From assembly GCF_022436705.1 (NCBI RefSeq), contig NZ_JAKUHT010000010.1, positions 56,245-120,244 on the forward strand: DNA of 64,000 bases. The letters run 5' to 3'. Made by a program: the position numbers and the translations under genes. Under the pieces are notes generated by a model. That model was given only the letters and a program-made list of their open reading frames with translations. It had not been told where the DNA came from and made no database searches. The stretch's first letter is position 1. The number at the start of each line of letters is the position of its first letter. This DNA comes from Nocardioides sp. CFH 31398 (GTDB lineage: Bacteria > Actinomycetota > Actinomycetes > Propionibacteriales > Nocardioidaceae). Below, piece after piece: positions 51,231 through 60,755 of the stretch.

Positions 51231-52018
51231 GCCCCGCGGAGATCGCCGCGATCGTCCTCGCGGGGATGGGCGCCGGCCTCATCAACACGGTCGTCGGGTC
51301 CGGGACCCTCATCACCTTCCCCACGCTGATCGCGTTCGGCGTCCCGCCGGTCACGGCCAACGTCTCGAACTCGATCGGGCTCGTGCCCGGATCGATCTCG
51401 GGGGCGATCGGCTACCGCCGCGAGCTGGCCGGCCAGCGGCGGCGCATCCTCAAGCTCGGCCTCGCGTCGTTCCTCGGCGGCGTGGCGGGCGCGGCGCTGC
51501 TGCTGGCGCTCCCGGAGTCCGCGTTCGCCGCGATCGTCCCGGTCCTGATCGTCCTGGGCGTGCTCCTCGTCCTCGCGCAGCCGCGCATCTCGCGGTGGGT
51601 CGCGCGGCGTCACGAGGCCAAGGGCACCGCCGGCGACCGGCCCGCGGACGGCGGCTGGTGGGTGTGGCCCTCGATCCTCGGCACCGGCGTGTACGGCGGC
51701 TACTTCGGCGCCGCGCAGGGCGTCCTGCTGATGGCCGTGATGGGGATCGGCATCGACGAGGACCTGCAGCGCCTGAACGGCGTCAAGAACGTCCTCGCCG
51801 CGATCGTGAACGGCGTCTCCGGCGTCGTGTTCGTCGCCGTCCACTTCCTCGTCGAGCCGTACGTCGACTGGTGGATCGTCCTCTACATCGGCGTCGGCGC
51901 GGTGATCGGTGCGCAGATCGGCGCGAAGGTGGGCCGTCGGCTGCCGCCGTTCGGCCTGCGGATCGTCATCGTGGTCGTCGGCGTCGCCGCCGTCGTGTCC
52001 TTCCTCGTCGGCAGCTGA
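51227..52018 (+). CDS. TauE/SafE family membrane exporter
   Basis: 263 aa, about eight hydrophobic segments in two similar halves. The first half has the family motif AGLINTVVGSGTLITFPTLIAFGVPPVTANVSNSIGLVPGS; the second has WPSILGTGVYGGYFGAAQGVLLMAVMGIGI and QRLNGVKNVLAAIVNGVSG. The family exports sulfite, sulfoacetate or related organosulfonates; the substrate cannot be told here. GTG 51227 overlaps the SPFH stop, so it is coexpressed with the SPFH/NfeD group. Confidence 0.92.
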   Translation: MSPAEIAAIVLAGMGAGLINTVVGSGTLITFPTLIAFGVPPVTANVSNSIGLVPGSISGAIGYRRELAGQRRRILKLGLASFLGGVAGAALLLALPESAFAAIVPVLIVLGVLLVLAQPRISRWVARRHEAKGTAGDRPADGGWWVWPSILGTGVYGGYFGAAQGVLLMAVMGIGIDEDLQRLNGVKNVLAAIVNGVSGVVFVAVHFLVEPYVDWWIVLYIGVGAVIGAQIGAKVGRRLPPFGLRIVIVVVGVAAVVSFLVGS

Positions 52019-52035
52019 GCCGGACCGCGCAGGCC

Positions 52036-53283
52036 GTGAGCCCGACCGTCGTCGACCGGGTCGCCGTCCAGCGGCGCACCCTGCGGGTCGTCGTCGCCTC
52101 CCAGGTGCTCGGCGGTGCGGGGCTCGCGGCGGGCATCACCGTCGGGGCGCTGCTGGCCCAGGACATGCTCGGCGGGACCGGTGCGGCGGGCCTGCCCGTC
52201 GCGCTGTTCACGCTCGGCAGCGCGCTCGCGGCGTACCTGGTCGGGCGGGTCTCGCAGCGCGCCGGACGCCGCGTGGGCCTGGCCGGGGGCTTCCTCGCCG
52301 GCGCGCTCGGGGCGGCGGGCATCGTGCTCGCCGCCGTCCACGACCTCGTGCCGCTGCTGCTGGTCTCGCTGCTCGTGTACGGCGCCGGGACCGCCACCAA
52401 CCTGCAGGCGCGCTACGCCGGGACCGACCTCGCGGCCCCCTCCGAGCGGGGGACGGCGATCTCGGTCGCGATGGTGTCGACCACGTTCGGGGCCGTCGCC
52501 GGGCCGGCGTCCGTCGACCTGCTGGGGTCCCTCGCGGCCTCCTGGGGCCTGCCCCCGCTGACCGGCCCGTTCGTGCTCGGCGGCGCGGCGTACGGCGCCG
52601 CCGGGCTGGTGCTGCTCGTCCTGCTCCGGCCCGACCCGCTGCTCGTGGCTCGCCGCCTCGCCGCGGCGGAGGCTCCGGCGCACGACCGCGACCTCCCGTC
52701 GGTCGTCGCCCTGCCCGGCGGCGTCGGCCTGGGGGCCACCGTGATGGTGCTGACGCAGGTGGCGATGGTCGCGATCATGACGATGACCCCGGTGCACATG
52801 CGCGCGCACGGCCACGACCTCGGCGACGTCGGCCTCGTCATCGGGCTGCACGTCGCCGCGATGTTCCTGCCGTCGCTCGTCACCGGACGCCTCGTGGACC
52901 GGGTCGGTCGCCTGCCGATGGCCGTCGCGGCCGCCGCCGTCCTGCTCGCCGCCGGCGTCGTGGCCGCCGTGGCGCCGGCGGACTCGCTGCCCACTCTCGT
53001 CCTGGCCCTCGTGCTGCTGGGGCTCGGCTGGAACCTGGGCCTCATCAGCGGCACCGCGCTGCTCGTCGACGGGACGACCCCCGAGCGCCGCGCCCGCACC
53101 CAGGGCACCGTGGACGTCCTCGTCGCGCTCGCCGGCGCCTCCGGCGGCGTCCTGTCCGGGCTCGTCGTCGACGCGACCAGCTTCGCCGTGCTGTCGCTGG
53201 GCGGGGGAGCGCTCGCCCTGCTGCTCGTCCCCGCCGTCGTCCGCCAGCGCACGGTCGCCGAGTCGGCACGTCTGCGCACCTGA
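52036..53283 (+). CDS. major facilitator superfamily transporter
   Basis: 415 aa with about twelve membrane segments. The inter-helix motif YLVGRVSQRAGRRVGLAGG (helix 2-3 loop) and its counterpart GRLVDRVGRLPMAVAAAAV in the second half mark the MFS. LQARYAGTDLAAPSERGTAISVAMVSTTFGAVAGP is of the multidrug/YajR-like type. The substrate is unknown. GTG 52036 was chosen because earlier starts would lie inside tauE/safE. The last eight residues (ESARLRT) are encoded by the first copy of the 32-bp-period repeat, so the natural C terminus has been overwritten or extended by it. Confidence 0.88.
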   Translation: MSPTVVDRVAVQRRTLRVVVASQVLGGAGLAAGITVGALLAQDMLGGTGAAGLPVALFTLGSALAAYLVGRVSQRAGRRVGLAGGFLAGALGAAGIVLAAVHDLVPLLLVSLLVYGAGTATNLQARYAGTDLAAPSERGTAISVAMVSTTFGAVAGPASVDLLGSLAASWGLPPLTGPFVLGGAAYGAAGLVLLVLLRPDPLLVARRLAAAEAPAHDRDLPSVVALPGGVGLGATVMVLTQVAMVAIMTMTPVHMRAHGHDLGDVGLVIGLHVAAMFLPSLVTGRLVDRVGRLPMAVAAAAVLLAAGVVAAVAPADSLPTLVLALVLLGLGWNLGLISGTALLVDGTTPERRARTQGTVDVLVALAGASGGVLSGLVVDATSFAVLSLGGGALALLLVPAVVRQRTVAESARLRT

Positions 53284-53342
53284 GCGGGGTCGAGTCGGCA
53301 CGTCTGCGCACCTGAGCGGGGTCGAGTCGGCACGTCTGCGCA
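53259..53342. repeat. direct array: three copies of a 32-bp-period element
   Basis: Two identical 32-bp units (53259-53290, 53291-53322) and a third partial copy (53323-53342) share a 21-bp core that contains GAGTCGGCACGT followed by CTGCGCA. The array begins inside the MFS gene and supplies its stop codon. Confidence 0.9.
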
Positions 53343-53476
53343 GTGGGTGAACACGTCCCGCGGCCAGGGCGCGTCCGGAAGGGGCCGTTGTCACGGTGGC
53401 CCGTGTCGAGATGCGCCACTCGTCGGCCCCGAGCTCCGCGGAGGTGCCGGGCGGCACGGTGATCGAGCCCGCCCCG

Positions 53477-53529
53477 GTGCGCAGATGTGCCGACTCGACG
53501 CTCCCTGGGTGCGCAGACGTGCCGACTCG
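53477..53529. repeat. inverted array: two copies of the same element
   Basis: Two reverse-complement copies of the 21-bp core (53477-53497 with one change, 53509-53529) are also spaced 32 bp apart and end 4 bp before the convergent hydrolase stop. Together with the direct array they can form long stems in RNA or DNA. The 134 bp between the arrays shows no recognisable gene. Confidence 0.88.
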
Positions 53530-53533
53530 GCGG

Positions 53534-54487
53534 TCAGTCGAGGAAGCGGTCGGCCCAGTCGGCGAGCGCGTCGTGGACGCGGGTGAGGGCGGGCTCCTCG
53601 GACAGGACGACGTCGTGGCGGGCGCCCTCGACGGCGACGACCTCGACGCGGGGGCCGATGCGGGGGGCCCAGCGCCACATGTGCTCGACGTCGAGGACGA
53701 CGTCCGCGCTGCGCAGGTCGTCGGCGCTGAGGGGCGGCTCGGCGCTGCGGTCCGAAGTCAGCACGAGCACCGGCACGTCAACGTGCAGCCCGCGGTGCAG
53801 CTCGGCGTGGGCGCGGCGGATGGCGCGCAGCCAGCCGAGGCGGACGGGGAACGACTCCACCGGCTTCCACCTCAGGTCGTAGGTCTGCCGGCCCCCGTGG
53901 TCGCGGTGCAGGCTGCGGCCGTAGCCACCGTCGACGGTCCGGGGGACGACGACACCGGGCAGCACTGCGCCGACGACGTCGATCACCCGCGTGCCGACGG
54001 TGCGCAGCAGCGTGGAGCCCTGGAGGTCGAGCCACGGCGCGTTGAGGACGACGCCCGCCACGGTGCCGGCCTGCACGTCGCGGCGGTCCTCGCACCACAG
54101 GGCGACGACGAGCGCACCCGTCGAGTGGGCCGACACCACGAGCCTGTCGTGGCCGTCGCGGACCGTGATCCGCTCGTACGCGGCGTCGAGCTCCTCGGCG
54201 TACGTGCGCACGTCCTGCACGTCGGTCGGGGTCTGGTGCGGCAGCAGCGAACGGCCGTACTTGCGCAGGTCGAGGGCGTAGAAGTCCCAGCCCCGCGAGG
54301 TCCACCAGGCGGCGAAGTCGGTCTGGAAGAAGTAGTCGGCGAAGCCGTGCACGTGCAGGACAGCACCTCGGGCGACGGTGCCCTCGTCGGCGGGACGGTG
54401 GACCAGCGTCGCGACGACCGAGCCCTCCGCGTCGTCGGCGAGCGGGATGGTCTCCGCCGTCCACGGCGGCCCCAGCACGTCCTGCAT
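53534..54487 (-). CDS. alpha/beta hydrolase (monoacylglycerol lipase/S33-like)
   Basis: 317 aa. The core has VLHVHGFADYFFQTDFAAWWTSRGWDFYALDLRKYGRS (oxyanion and second-strand region), the nucleophile elbow SAHSTGALVVALW (G/S-x-S-x-G about residue 120), a late Asp in LTSDRS, and His in EGARHDVVLSEEPA (about 295). A serine lipase, esterase or lysophospholipase in the cytosol is likely; the substrate is unknown. The ATG is 6 nt from a minus-strand GAGGAT, a weaker leaderless promoter. Its 3' end lies against the inverted repeat array. Confidence 0.9.
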   Translation of the reverse strand: MQDVLGPPWTAETIPLADDAEGSVVATLVHRPADEGTVARGAVLHVHGFADYFFQTDFAAWWTSRGWDFYALDLRKYGRSLLPHQTPTDVQDVRTYAEELDAAYERITVRDGHDRLVVSAHSTGALVVALWCEDRRDVQAGTVAGVVLNAPWLDLQGSTLLRTVGTRVIDVVGAVLPGVVVPRTVDGGYGRSLHRDHGGRQTYDLRWKPVESFPVRLGWLRAIRRAHAELHRGLHVDVPVLVLTSDRSAEPPLSADDLRSADVVLDVEHMWRWAPRIGPRVEVVAVEGARHDVVLSEEPALTRVHDALADWADRFLD

Positions 54488-54514
54488 GCCGGGATCCTCG
54501 CACCCCGCGGGGCG

Positions 54515-55267
54515 TCAGATCAGGGCGGCCGCGAGCTCCTGGGCGGTACGACGGAGCAGCGGGACCGCGTCGCCGACCAGCCCGTCGGTCATGCGGGGCG
54601 CGGGCCCGGAGACGGAGATCGCCACCCGGGGCTCCTCGGTGGGGACGACGACCGCGACGCAGCGCACGCCGACCTCCTGCTCCTCCTCGTCCATCGCGTA
54701 GCCGAGGCGCTCGATCTCGTCGAGCCCGTCGCACAGCTCCTCGAGGTCCGTGAGCGTGTGCGGGGTCCGGGGCGCCATGCCGGTGCGGGTCAGCAGGGCG
54801 CGGGCCCGCTCGCGGGGCATGCGGGCCATGATCGCCTTGCCCACGGCCGTGCAGTGCGGGTCGACGCGGCGCCCGACCTCGGTGAACATCCGCATGGAGT
54901 GCCGGCCGGGCACCTGCGCGACGTAGGCGATGCGGTCGCCGTCCAGGACGGCGAGGTTGGCGGTCTCGCCGAGCTCCTCGACGAGCCCGGCGAGCGCGCG
55001 CTCGGCGCCCACGCCGACGCTGGAGCCGGCGGTCGCGCCGAGGGGGACGAGCCGGAAGCCGAGCGCGTAGCGGCGGTCGGGGAGCTGGCGCACGTAGCCC
55101 CGGGCGCGCAGCGTGCCGAGCAGCCGGTGGGCCGTCGGGAGTGCCGTCCCGGTGGCCGCGGCGAGGTCGGCGATCGTCATCGCCCCGCCACGCGAGGCCA
55201 GCATCTCGACGAGGTCGAGCGCGCGGTGCAGCGACTGCACGCCGCCTCTCTCACCCGAGGTTGACAC
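54515..55267 (-). CDS. IclR family transcriptional regulator
   Basis: 250 aa. The N-terminal winged HTH ([47 protein letters not shown]) is followed by the IclR effector domain ([65 protein letters not shown]). It is divergent from the glycolate operon, with twin inverted repeats between, and so is probably its regulator, sensing glyoxylate, glycolate or a similar acid. GTG 55267 fits the usual extent of family N termini; GTG 55240, preceded by GAGAGAGG, is an alternative. Confidence 0.92.
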   Translation of the reverse strand: MSTSGERGGVQSLHRALDLVEMLASRGGAMTIADLAAATGTALPTAHRLLGTLRARGYVRQLPDRRYALGFRLVPLGATAGSSVGVGAERALAGLVEELGETANLAVLDGDRIAYVAQVPGRHSMRMFTEVGRRVDPHCTAVGKAIMARMPRERARALLTRTGMAPRTPHTLTDLEELCDGLDEIERLGYAMDEEEQEVGVRCVAVVVPTEEPRVAISVSGPAPRMTDGLVGDAVPLLRRTAQELAAALI

Positions 55268-55290
55268 GCTCTCGCCGCCCTCCGTAGTTT
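55261..55290 (+). promoter_or_regulatory. promoter of the glycolate/malate synthase operon
   Basis: TTGACA (55261-55266), an 18-bp spacer and TAGTTT (55285-55290) form the most canonical promoter in the window. It predicts a start near 55297 and an 80-nt leader. The -35 overlaps the IclR start codon. Confidence 0.65.
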
Positions 55291-55327
55291 TCCGTGGACA
55301 GGAAACACACTTCCACAATGCGGAAAC
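55289..55327. promoter_or_regulatory. twin IclR operator sites
   Basis: Two palindromes of identical form, TTCC-N7-GGAA, lie at 55290-55304 and 55311-55325. Their centres are 21 bp apart, two helical turns, on one face of the DNA. The first adjoins the -10 and start point of the malate synthase promoter, so bound protein should block transcription. The adjacent IclR protein is the natural candidate. Confidence 0.6.
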
Positions 55328-55376
55328 TCGGGCAAGCAATGTCGGTCGAGTTCCGCCGTCGACGATGAGGGAGCCA

Positions 55377-57563
55377 ATGACGTCTGCGTCAACGTCCGGG
55401 CGGGTCCAGGCAGGGGGGCTCGACGTCGCCGCCGAGCTGCACCGGTTCGTGGAGGAGGAGGGACTCCCGGGCTCCGGTCTCGAGTCCGACTCCTTCTGGG
55501 AGGGGCTGGCGGCGCTGGTCGCCGAGCTCTCGCCGCGCCACCGCGAGCTCCTGGCCGAGCGCGACCGCATCCAGGCCGCGCTCGACGACTGGCACAGCGC
55601 GCACCCGGGGACGCCGGAGCCCGACGCCTACAGGTCCCTCCTGCGGGACCTCGGCTACCTGCTCGAGGAGCCCGCCGAGGTCAGCGTGACCACGAGCGGC
55701 GTCGACCCGGAGGTCGCCGGGATCCCCGGCCCGCAGCTCGTCGTCCCGCTTCTCAACGCCCGCTTCGCGACGAACGCGGTGAACGCCCGCTGGGGCTCGC
55801 TGTACGACGCCCTGTACGGCTCGGACGTCGTCCCCACCGACGGCGACCTCGCCCCCGGCAGCGACTACAACAAGACCCGCGGCGACGAGGTCATCCGCCG
55901 CGGCCGTGAGCTCCTCGACGCCCACTGGCCGCTGGACGGCGCCTCCCACGCCGACGTCACGGCGTACGCCGTGGACGGCGACGGCCTGGCCGCCACCGTC
56001 GACGGCGAGGCCCGGCGCCTCGCCGAGCCGCAGCAGCTCGTCGGCTACCGCGGCGACGCGGCCTCGCCGGAGGCCGTCGTCCTGGTCCACCACGGCCTGC
56101 ACGTCGAGATCCAGGTCGACCCCGACGACCAGATCGGCAGCACCGACTCCGCCGGTGTGAAGGACCTCCTGCTCGAGTCCGCGGTCTCCACGATCATGGA
56201 CCTCGAGGACTCCGTCGCCGCCGTGGACGCCGAGGACAAGGTGCTCGGCTACCGCAACTGGATGCGCCTCATGGACGGCACGCTGTCCGAGGAGGTCACC
56301 AAGGGCGGGAAGACGTTCACCCGCGCGATGAACGACGACCGCGTCTACACCGCGCCCGACGGCGCCGGCGAGGTCACGCTGCACGGCCGCTCGCTGCTGT
56401 TCATCCGCCAGGTCGGCCACCTCATGACCACCGACGCCGTGCGCGACGCGAACGGCGACCCGGTGCCCGAGGGCCTCCTCGACGCCGTGATGACCGGCCT
56501 CGGCAGCCTGAAGGACGTCCAGGGCCGCACCGAGCGCCCCAACTCCCGCACCGGCGCGGCGTACGTCGTGAAGCCGAAGATGCACGGTCCCGACGAGGTC
56601 CAGCTCGCCGTCGACCTCTTCGCGGGCGTCGAGCGGCTCCTCGGCATGGAGCCCCTGACGATCAAGATGGGGATCATGGACGAGGAGCGGCGCACCTCGC
56701 TCAACCTCAAGGCCTGCATCGAGCGCGCCCGCGAGCGCGTCGTCTTCATCAACACCGGCTTCCTCGACCGCACCGGCGACGACATCCACACCTCCATGCA
56801 GGCCGGCCCCATGGTCCGCAAGGCCGACATGAAGAAGACCGACTGGATCGAGGCCTACGAGGACCTCAACGTCGACATCGGCCTCGAGTGCGGCCTGCTC
56901 GGCCGCGCGCAGATCGGCAAGGGCATGTGGGCCGCACCCGACAGCCTCGCCGCGATGTACGAGGCCAAGATCGGCCACCCGCAGGCCGGCGCCACCTGCG
57001 CCTGGGTGCCCTCGCCGACGGCGGCGACCATCCACGCCCTGCACTACCACCAGGTCGACGTGAAGGCCCGCCAGGAGGAGCTCGCCGCGAGCGGCCGGCG
57101 CCGCGACCGCGAGCAGCTGCTCGTCGTCCCGCTCGGCGACCCCTCCCAGTGGTCCGAGGAGGACCGCACCGCCGAGATCGAGAACAACCTGCAGAGCCTG
57201 CTCGGCTACGTCGTCCGCTGGGTCGACGCCGGCGTGGGGTGCTCCAAGGTGCCGGACCTGTCCGGCGAGCCGCTGATGGAGGACCGCGCGACGTGCCGGA
57301 TCTCGGGCCAGCACGTCGCCAACTGGCTCCACCACGGCGTCGTCACCCGCGAGCAGGTCGAGCAGACCCTGCAGAAGATGGCCGCCGTGGTCGACGAGCA
57401 GAACAGCGGCGACCCCGGCTACACGCCGATGGCCCCGTCGTTCGACGGCCCGGCGTACGAGGCGGCGAGGGCGCTGGTCCTCGACGGCCTCGCCCAGCCC
57501 AGCGGGTACACCGAGCCGATCCTGCACCGCCAGCGCGCCGTCAAGAAGGAGCAGTCCGCATGA
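55377..57563 (+). CDS. glcB: malate synthase G
   Basis: Condenses glyoxylate with acetyl-CoA to malate; 728 aa, the normal size for the monomeric G isoform. Typical segments are [24 protein letters not shown], the catalytic-site region [41 protein letters not shown], the active-site Glu/Asp block [22 protein letters not shown], and [21 protein letters not shown] 55377 is preceded by GAGGGAG; an in-frame ATG 12 nt earlier lacks spacing to that site. It heads the glycolate operon and overlaps the next gene by ATGA. Confidence 0.97.
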   Translation: MTSASTSGRVQAGGLDVAAELHRFVEEEGLPGSGLESDSFWEGLAALVAELSPRHRELLAERDRIQAALDDWHSAHPGTPEPDAYRSLLRDLGYLLEEPAEVSVTTSGVDPEVAGIPGPQLVVPLLNARFATNAVNARWGSLYDALYGSDVVPTDGDLAPGSDYNKTRGDEVIRRGRELLDAHWPLDGASHADVTAYAVDGDGLAATVDGEARRLAEPQQLVGYRGDAASPEAVVLVHHGLHVEIQVDPDDQIGSTDSAGVKDLLLESAVSTIMDLEDSVAAVDAEDKVLGYRNWMRLMDGTLSEEVTKGGKTFTRAMNDDRVYTAPDGAGEVTLHGRSLLFIRQVGHLMTTDAVRDANGDPVPEGLLDAVMTGLGSLKDVQGRTERPNSRTGAAYVVKPKMHGPDEVQLAVDLFAGVERLLGMEPLTIKMGIMDEERRTSLNLKACIERARERVVFINTGFLDRTGDDIHTSMQAGPMVRKADMKKTDWIEAYEDLNVDIGLECGLLGRAQIGKGMWAAPDSLAAMYEAKIGHPQAGATCAWVPSPTAATIHALHYHQVDVKARQEELAASGRRRDREQLLVVPLGDPSQWSEEDRTAEIENNLQSLLGYVVRWVDAGVGCSKVPDLSGEPLMEDRATCRISGQHVANWLHHGVVTREQVEQTLQKMAAVVDEQNSGDPGYTPMAPSFDGPAYEAARALVLDGLAQPSGYTEPILHRQRAVKKEQSA

Positions 57564-57997
57564 CCCACCACCACGTCGACCTCGAGACCGCTCGCACGAT
57601 CGTGGCCGCGGCCCGCGCCCACGGCGCCGAGCAGGGCTTCAAGCCGCTGACCGTCGTGGTCCTCGACCCCGGCGGGCACGTGGTCGCCGTCGAGCGGGAG
57701 GACGGAGCCTCGATCGGCCGCTTCGACATCGGCTACGGCAAGGCCCACGGAGCGCTCGCCCTCGGGATGGGCTCGCGCTCGATCATGGCCCGGGCCGAGC
57801 AGCAGGCGTACTTCGTCGCCGCGGTCACGAACGCGGTCGGCGGGTCGCTGGTCCCCGTGCCCGGCGGGGTACTCGTCAAGGACTCCGACGGCAACCTCCT
57901 GGGCGCCGTCGGCATCACGGGCGACACCTCGGACAACGACGAGGCGGCGGCCGTGGCGGGCATCGAGGCGGCCGGCCTGGTCGCCCAGGTCGACTAG
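57560..57997 (+). CDS. GlcG/HbpS family protein
   Basis: 145 aa. The family pattern is present: a helix [43 protein letters not shown], then [17 protein letters not shown] and [34 protein letters not shown]. HbpS proteins bind heme, and GlcG members sit in glycolate operons with no proven function. There is no signal peptide, so it should be cytosolic. The ATG overlaps the malate synthase stop, so it is translated with that enzyme. Confidence 0.9.
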   Translation: MTHHHVDLETARTIVAAARAHGAEQGFKPLTVVVLDPGGHVVAVEREDGASIGRFDIGYGKAHGALALGMGSRSIMARAEQQAYFVAAVTNAVGGSLVPVPGGVLVKDSDGNLLGAVGITGDTSDNDEAAAVAGIEAAGLVAQVD

Positions 57998-58016
57998 CGA
58001 CTCCTGGGGAGCTCAC

Positions 58017-59483
58017 ATGGGTGCAGAGCAGATCGAGGCCGTGGCCGCCGTCGCGCGGCGGACCCTCCCGGCCGAGGGCGTCATCGACGACCGCACGCGG
58101 CTGCGGACCTACGAGTGCGACGGGCTGGCCCACTACCGGGTCACCCCGGCGCTCGTCGTGATCCCCGAGGACGCCGAGCAGCTGGGCGCGGTCGTGGCCG
58201 CGTGCGCCGAGCACGGCGTGCCGTACGTCGCCCGCGGGTCCGGCACGGGCCTGTCGGGCGGGGCCCTGCCGCACGCCGAGGGCGTGCTCGTGGTGACCTC
58301 GCGGATGCGGGAGATCCTCGAGGTCCGTCGGGAGGACCAGCGTGCGCTCGTCGAGCCCGGCGTCATCAACCTCGACGTCACCAAGGCGGCGAGCGGCGAC
58401 GGCTACTACTACGCGCCGGACCCCTCCAGCCAGCAGATCTGCTCTATCGGCGGCAACGTCGCGGAGAACTCCGGCGGCGCCCACTGCCTGAAGTACGGCT
58501 TCACCGCCAACCACGTCGCCGCGGCCGACTTCGTCGCCCCCGACGGCGAGACGGTGCGGCTCGGCACCACGGCCCCCGACGCGCCGGGCTACGACCTCCT
58601 GGGCGCCGTCATCGGCTCCGAGGGCACCCTCGGGATCGTCACCACTGTGGAGGTCAAGCTCACCCGGCTCCCGCAGGACGTGCGCACGCTGCTGGTCGGC
58701 TTCGAGTCCACCGACCAGGCCGGCGCGGCGACGTCCGCGATCATCGCCGCGGGCATCGTGCCCGCGGCGATCGAGATGATGGACGCCCTCGCGATCGAGG
58801 CCGCCGAGGCCGCCGTCTCCTGCGGCTACCCCGACGGCGCGGGCGCCGTCCTCGTCATCGAGCTCGACGGCTCGACCGCGGACGTCGACGCCGAGTTCGA
58901 CGACGTCGAGCGGATGTGCCGCGACAACGGTGCCTTCGAGATCCGGGTCGCGACCGACCCCACGGAGCGGGCGCTGATCTGGAAGGGCCGCAAGTCGGCG
59001 TTCGCCGCGGTGGGCCGCATCAGCCCGGACTACATCGTCCAGGACGGCGTCATCCCGCGCACCGCGCTGCCCGAGGTGCTCACGGCGATCGACGAGCTGT
59101 CCCGGTCCTCCGGCGTCCGGGTCGCGAACGTGTTCCACGCCGGCGACGGCAACCTGCACCCGCTCGTGCTCTTCGACGACGCCGTCGAGGGGGCGGGGGA
59201 GGCCGCCGAGAAGGTGTCCGGCGCGATCCTCGACCTCTGCATCGAGCACGGCGGCTCGATCACCGGAGAGCACGGCGTCGGGATGGACAAGGCGAAGTAC
59301 ATGCCGCGCATGTACTCGGACGAGGACCTCGACACGATGCAGCTCGTCCGTTGCGCGTTCGACCCGGCGGGCATCTCCAACCCCGGCAAGCTCTTCCCCA
59401 CGCCGCGTCTGTGCGGTGAGGTCCCGGGCCGCCACAAGGGGCCGCACCCGCTGCAGGCCGCCGGTCTCGCGGAGGTGTTCTGA
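58017..59483 (+). CDS. glcD: glycolate oxidase subunit GlcD
   Basis: FAD-binding catalytic subunit oxidising glycolate (or D-lactate) to glyoxylate (or pyruvate); 488 aa. The PCMH-type FAD domain shows VVIPEDAEQLGAVVAACAEHGVPYVARGSGTGLSGGALP, and further on EPGVINLDVTKAA, SIGGNVAENSGGAHCLKYG and GSEGTLGIVTTVEVKL. The C-terminal oxidase domain has NVFHAGDGNLHPLVLFD and GGSITGEHGVGMDKAKYM. It overlaps glcE by one base (TGATG), and together with glcE and glcF makes the membrane-associated complex. Confidence 0.95.
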   Translation: MGAEQIEAVAAVARRTLPAEGVIDDRTRLRTYECDGLAHYRVTPALVVIPEDAEQLGAVVAACAEHGVPYVARGSGTGLSGGALPHAEGVLVVTSRMREILEVRREDQRALVEPGVINLDVTKAASGDGYYYAPDPSSQQICSIGGNVAENSGGAHCLKYGFTANHVAAADFVAPDGETVRLGTTAPDAPGYDLLGAVIGSEGTLGIVTTVEVKLTRLPQDVRTLLVGFESTDQAGAATSAIIAAGIVPAAIEMMDALAIEAAEAAVSCGYPDGAGAVLVIELDGSTADVDAEFDDVERMCRDNGAFEIRVATDPTERALIWKGRKSAFAAVGRISPDYIVQDGVIPRTALPEVLTAIDELSRSSGVRVANVFHAGDGNLHPLVLFDDAVEGAGEAAEKVSGAILDLCIEHGGSITGEHGVGMDKAKYMPRMYSDEDLDTMQLVRCAFDPAGISNPGKLFPTPRLCGEVPGRHKGPHPLQAAGLAEVF

Positions 59484-60754
59484 TGACGACCCAGGCCGGC
59501 CACGCCGCCTCCGTCGACACCGGGGCCCGCGAGGCGCTCGGCTCGGCCTGCGCCGAGGTCCGTGACGCCACCGAGGCGGACGCCGTCGACGGCGTAGCCC
59601 CCGCCCTCGTCGCCCGGCCGGGCAGCGTGGACGAGGTCGCCGAGGTGGTGCGGGCCGCCGCGGCCCACCGGCTGCGCGTCGTCCCGCGAGGTGCCGGCAC
59701 CAAGCTGACCTGGGGCCACGCCCCGTCCGGGGTCGACGTGCTGCTCGACCTGGGCGGGCTCGACCGGGTCACCGACCACGCGGCCGGCGACCTCATCGTC
59801 GCCGCGCAGGCCGGCACGCCGCTCGCCCGGCTGCAGGAGACCACCGCGACCGAGGGCCAGCGGCTGACGCTCGACGAGACGGTCCCCGGCTCGACGATCG
59901 GTGGGATCCTCGCCACCAACGCCTCCGGCGCCCGCCGGACGGCGGTCGGCTCGGCGCGCGACCTGCTGATCGGCATCACGATGGTCCGCCACGACGGCAT
60001 CGTCGCCAAGGCCGGCGGCCGGGTCGTGAAGAACGTCGCCGGCTACGACCTCGGCAAGCTGCTGATCGGGTCGATGGGCACGCTCGGCGTCGTCGTCGAC
60101 GCGACGTTCCGCCTCCACCCGCTGCCCGCGGCCTCGCGCTGGGTGACCGCCCGCGCCGACAGCCCGGCCCGAGCGATGGAGCTCGCGCAGGCCGCCGTCC
60201 ACGGCCAGGTCGTCCCCGCCGCCGTCGAGGTCGGCTGGGAGGCCGGCGCCGGCACCGTCAGCGTGCTGCTCGAGGGGCGCGAGTCCGGCGTCCAGGGCCG
60301 CGTCGACGACCTGTCGCCCCTGCTCGGCGGCGACGTCGAGGTCGGCGAGGAGCCGCCCGCGCAGGGGGCGACGTACCCCTGGGACACCGCCGCGACCGGC
60401 GACGACCGGGCCACCGCGCTGAAGGTCACGTTCGCGCTGTCGGGCCTGGCCGACGTCCTCGCCACCCTGGAGGGCAGCCCCGCCGTGCTGCGCGGCTCCG
60501 CCGGCTCCGGGGTCGTGTACGCCGCGCTGCCGTCGTCCACCCCGGTCGCCGAGGCGTCCGCGCTCGTCGACCGGCTGCGCGCGACCACCACCCGCCACGG
60601 CGGAGCCACCGTCGTGGTCGACGCCCCGGCCGCGGTGAAGGACGCCGTCGACGTCTGGGGCCCGGTGCCCGCCCTCGCCCTCATGCGCCGCGTGAAGGAC
60701 CAGTTCGACCCCGACCACCGGCTCTCGCCGGGCCGCTACGTGGGAGGCATGTGA
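59483..60754 (+). CDS. glcE: glycolate oxidase FAD-binding subunit GlcE
   Basis: 423 aa, second FAD-domain subunit of the glycolate oxidase. It shows RPGSVDEVAEVVRAAAAHRLRVVPRGAGTKLTWG, TVPGSTIGGILATNASGARRTAVGSARDLLIGITMV and VVKNVAGYDLGKLLIGSMGTLGVVVDATFRLHPLP. It is shorter than GlcD and lacks the GEHGVG-type segment, as expected for GlcE. The end VKDQFDPDHRLSPGRYVGGM is typical. It starts on the last base of the glcD stop and is followed one base later by glcF. Confidence 0.94.
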   Translation: MTTQAGHAASVDTGAREALGSACAEVRDATEADAVDGVAPALVARPGSVDEVAEVVRAAAAHRLRVVPRGAGTKLTWGHAPSGVDVLLDLGGLDRVTDHAAGDLIVAAQAGTPLARLQETTATEGQRLTLDETVPGSTIGGILATNASGARRTAVGSARDLLIGITMVRHDGIVAKAGGRVVKNVAGYDLGKLLIGSMGTLGVVVDATFRLHPLPAASRWVTARADSPARAMELAQAAVHGQVVPAAVEVGWEAGAGTVSVLLEGRESGVQGRVDDLSPLLGGDVEVGEEPPAQGATYPWDTAATGDDRATALKVTFALSGLADVLATLEGSPAVLRGSAGSGVVYAALPSSTPVAEASALVDRLRATTTRHGGATVVVDAPAAVKDAVDVWGPVPALALMRRVKDQFDPDHRLSPGRYVGGM

Positions 60755-60755
60755 G

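Noticed and set aside
53343..53476. Small gene between the two repeat arrays
   Set aside because: Short open frames exist on both strands, but none has a ribosome-binding site, a TAnnnT start signal or recognisable similarity.
53259..53529. CRISPR array
   Set aside because: Only five copies, in opposite orientations, with 11-bp similar spacers and no cas genes. It is a REP-like repeat, not CRISPR.
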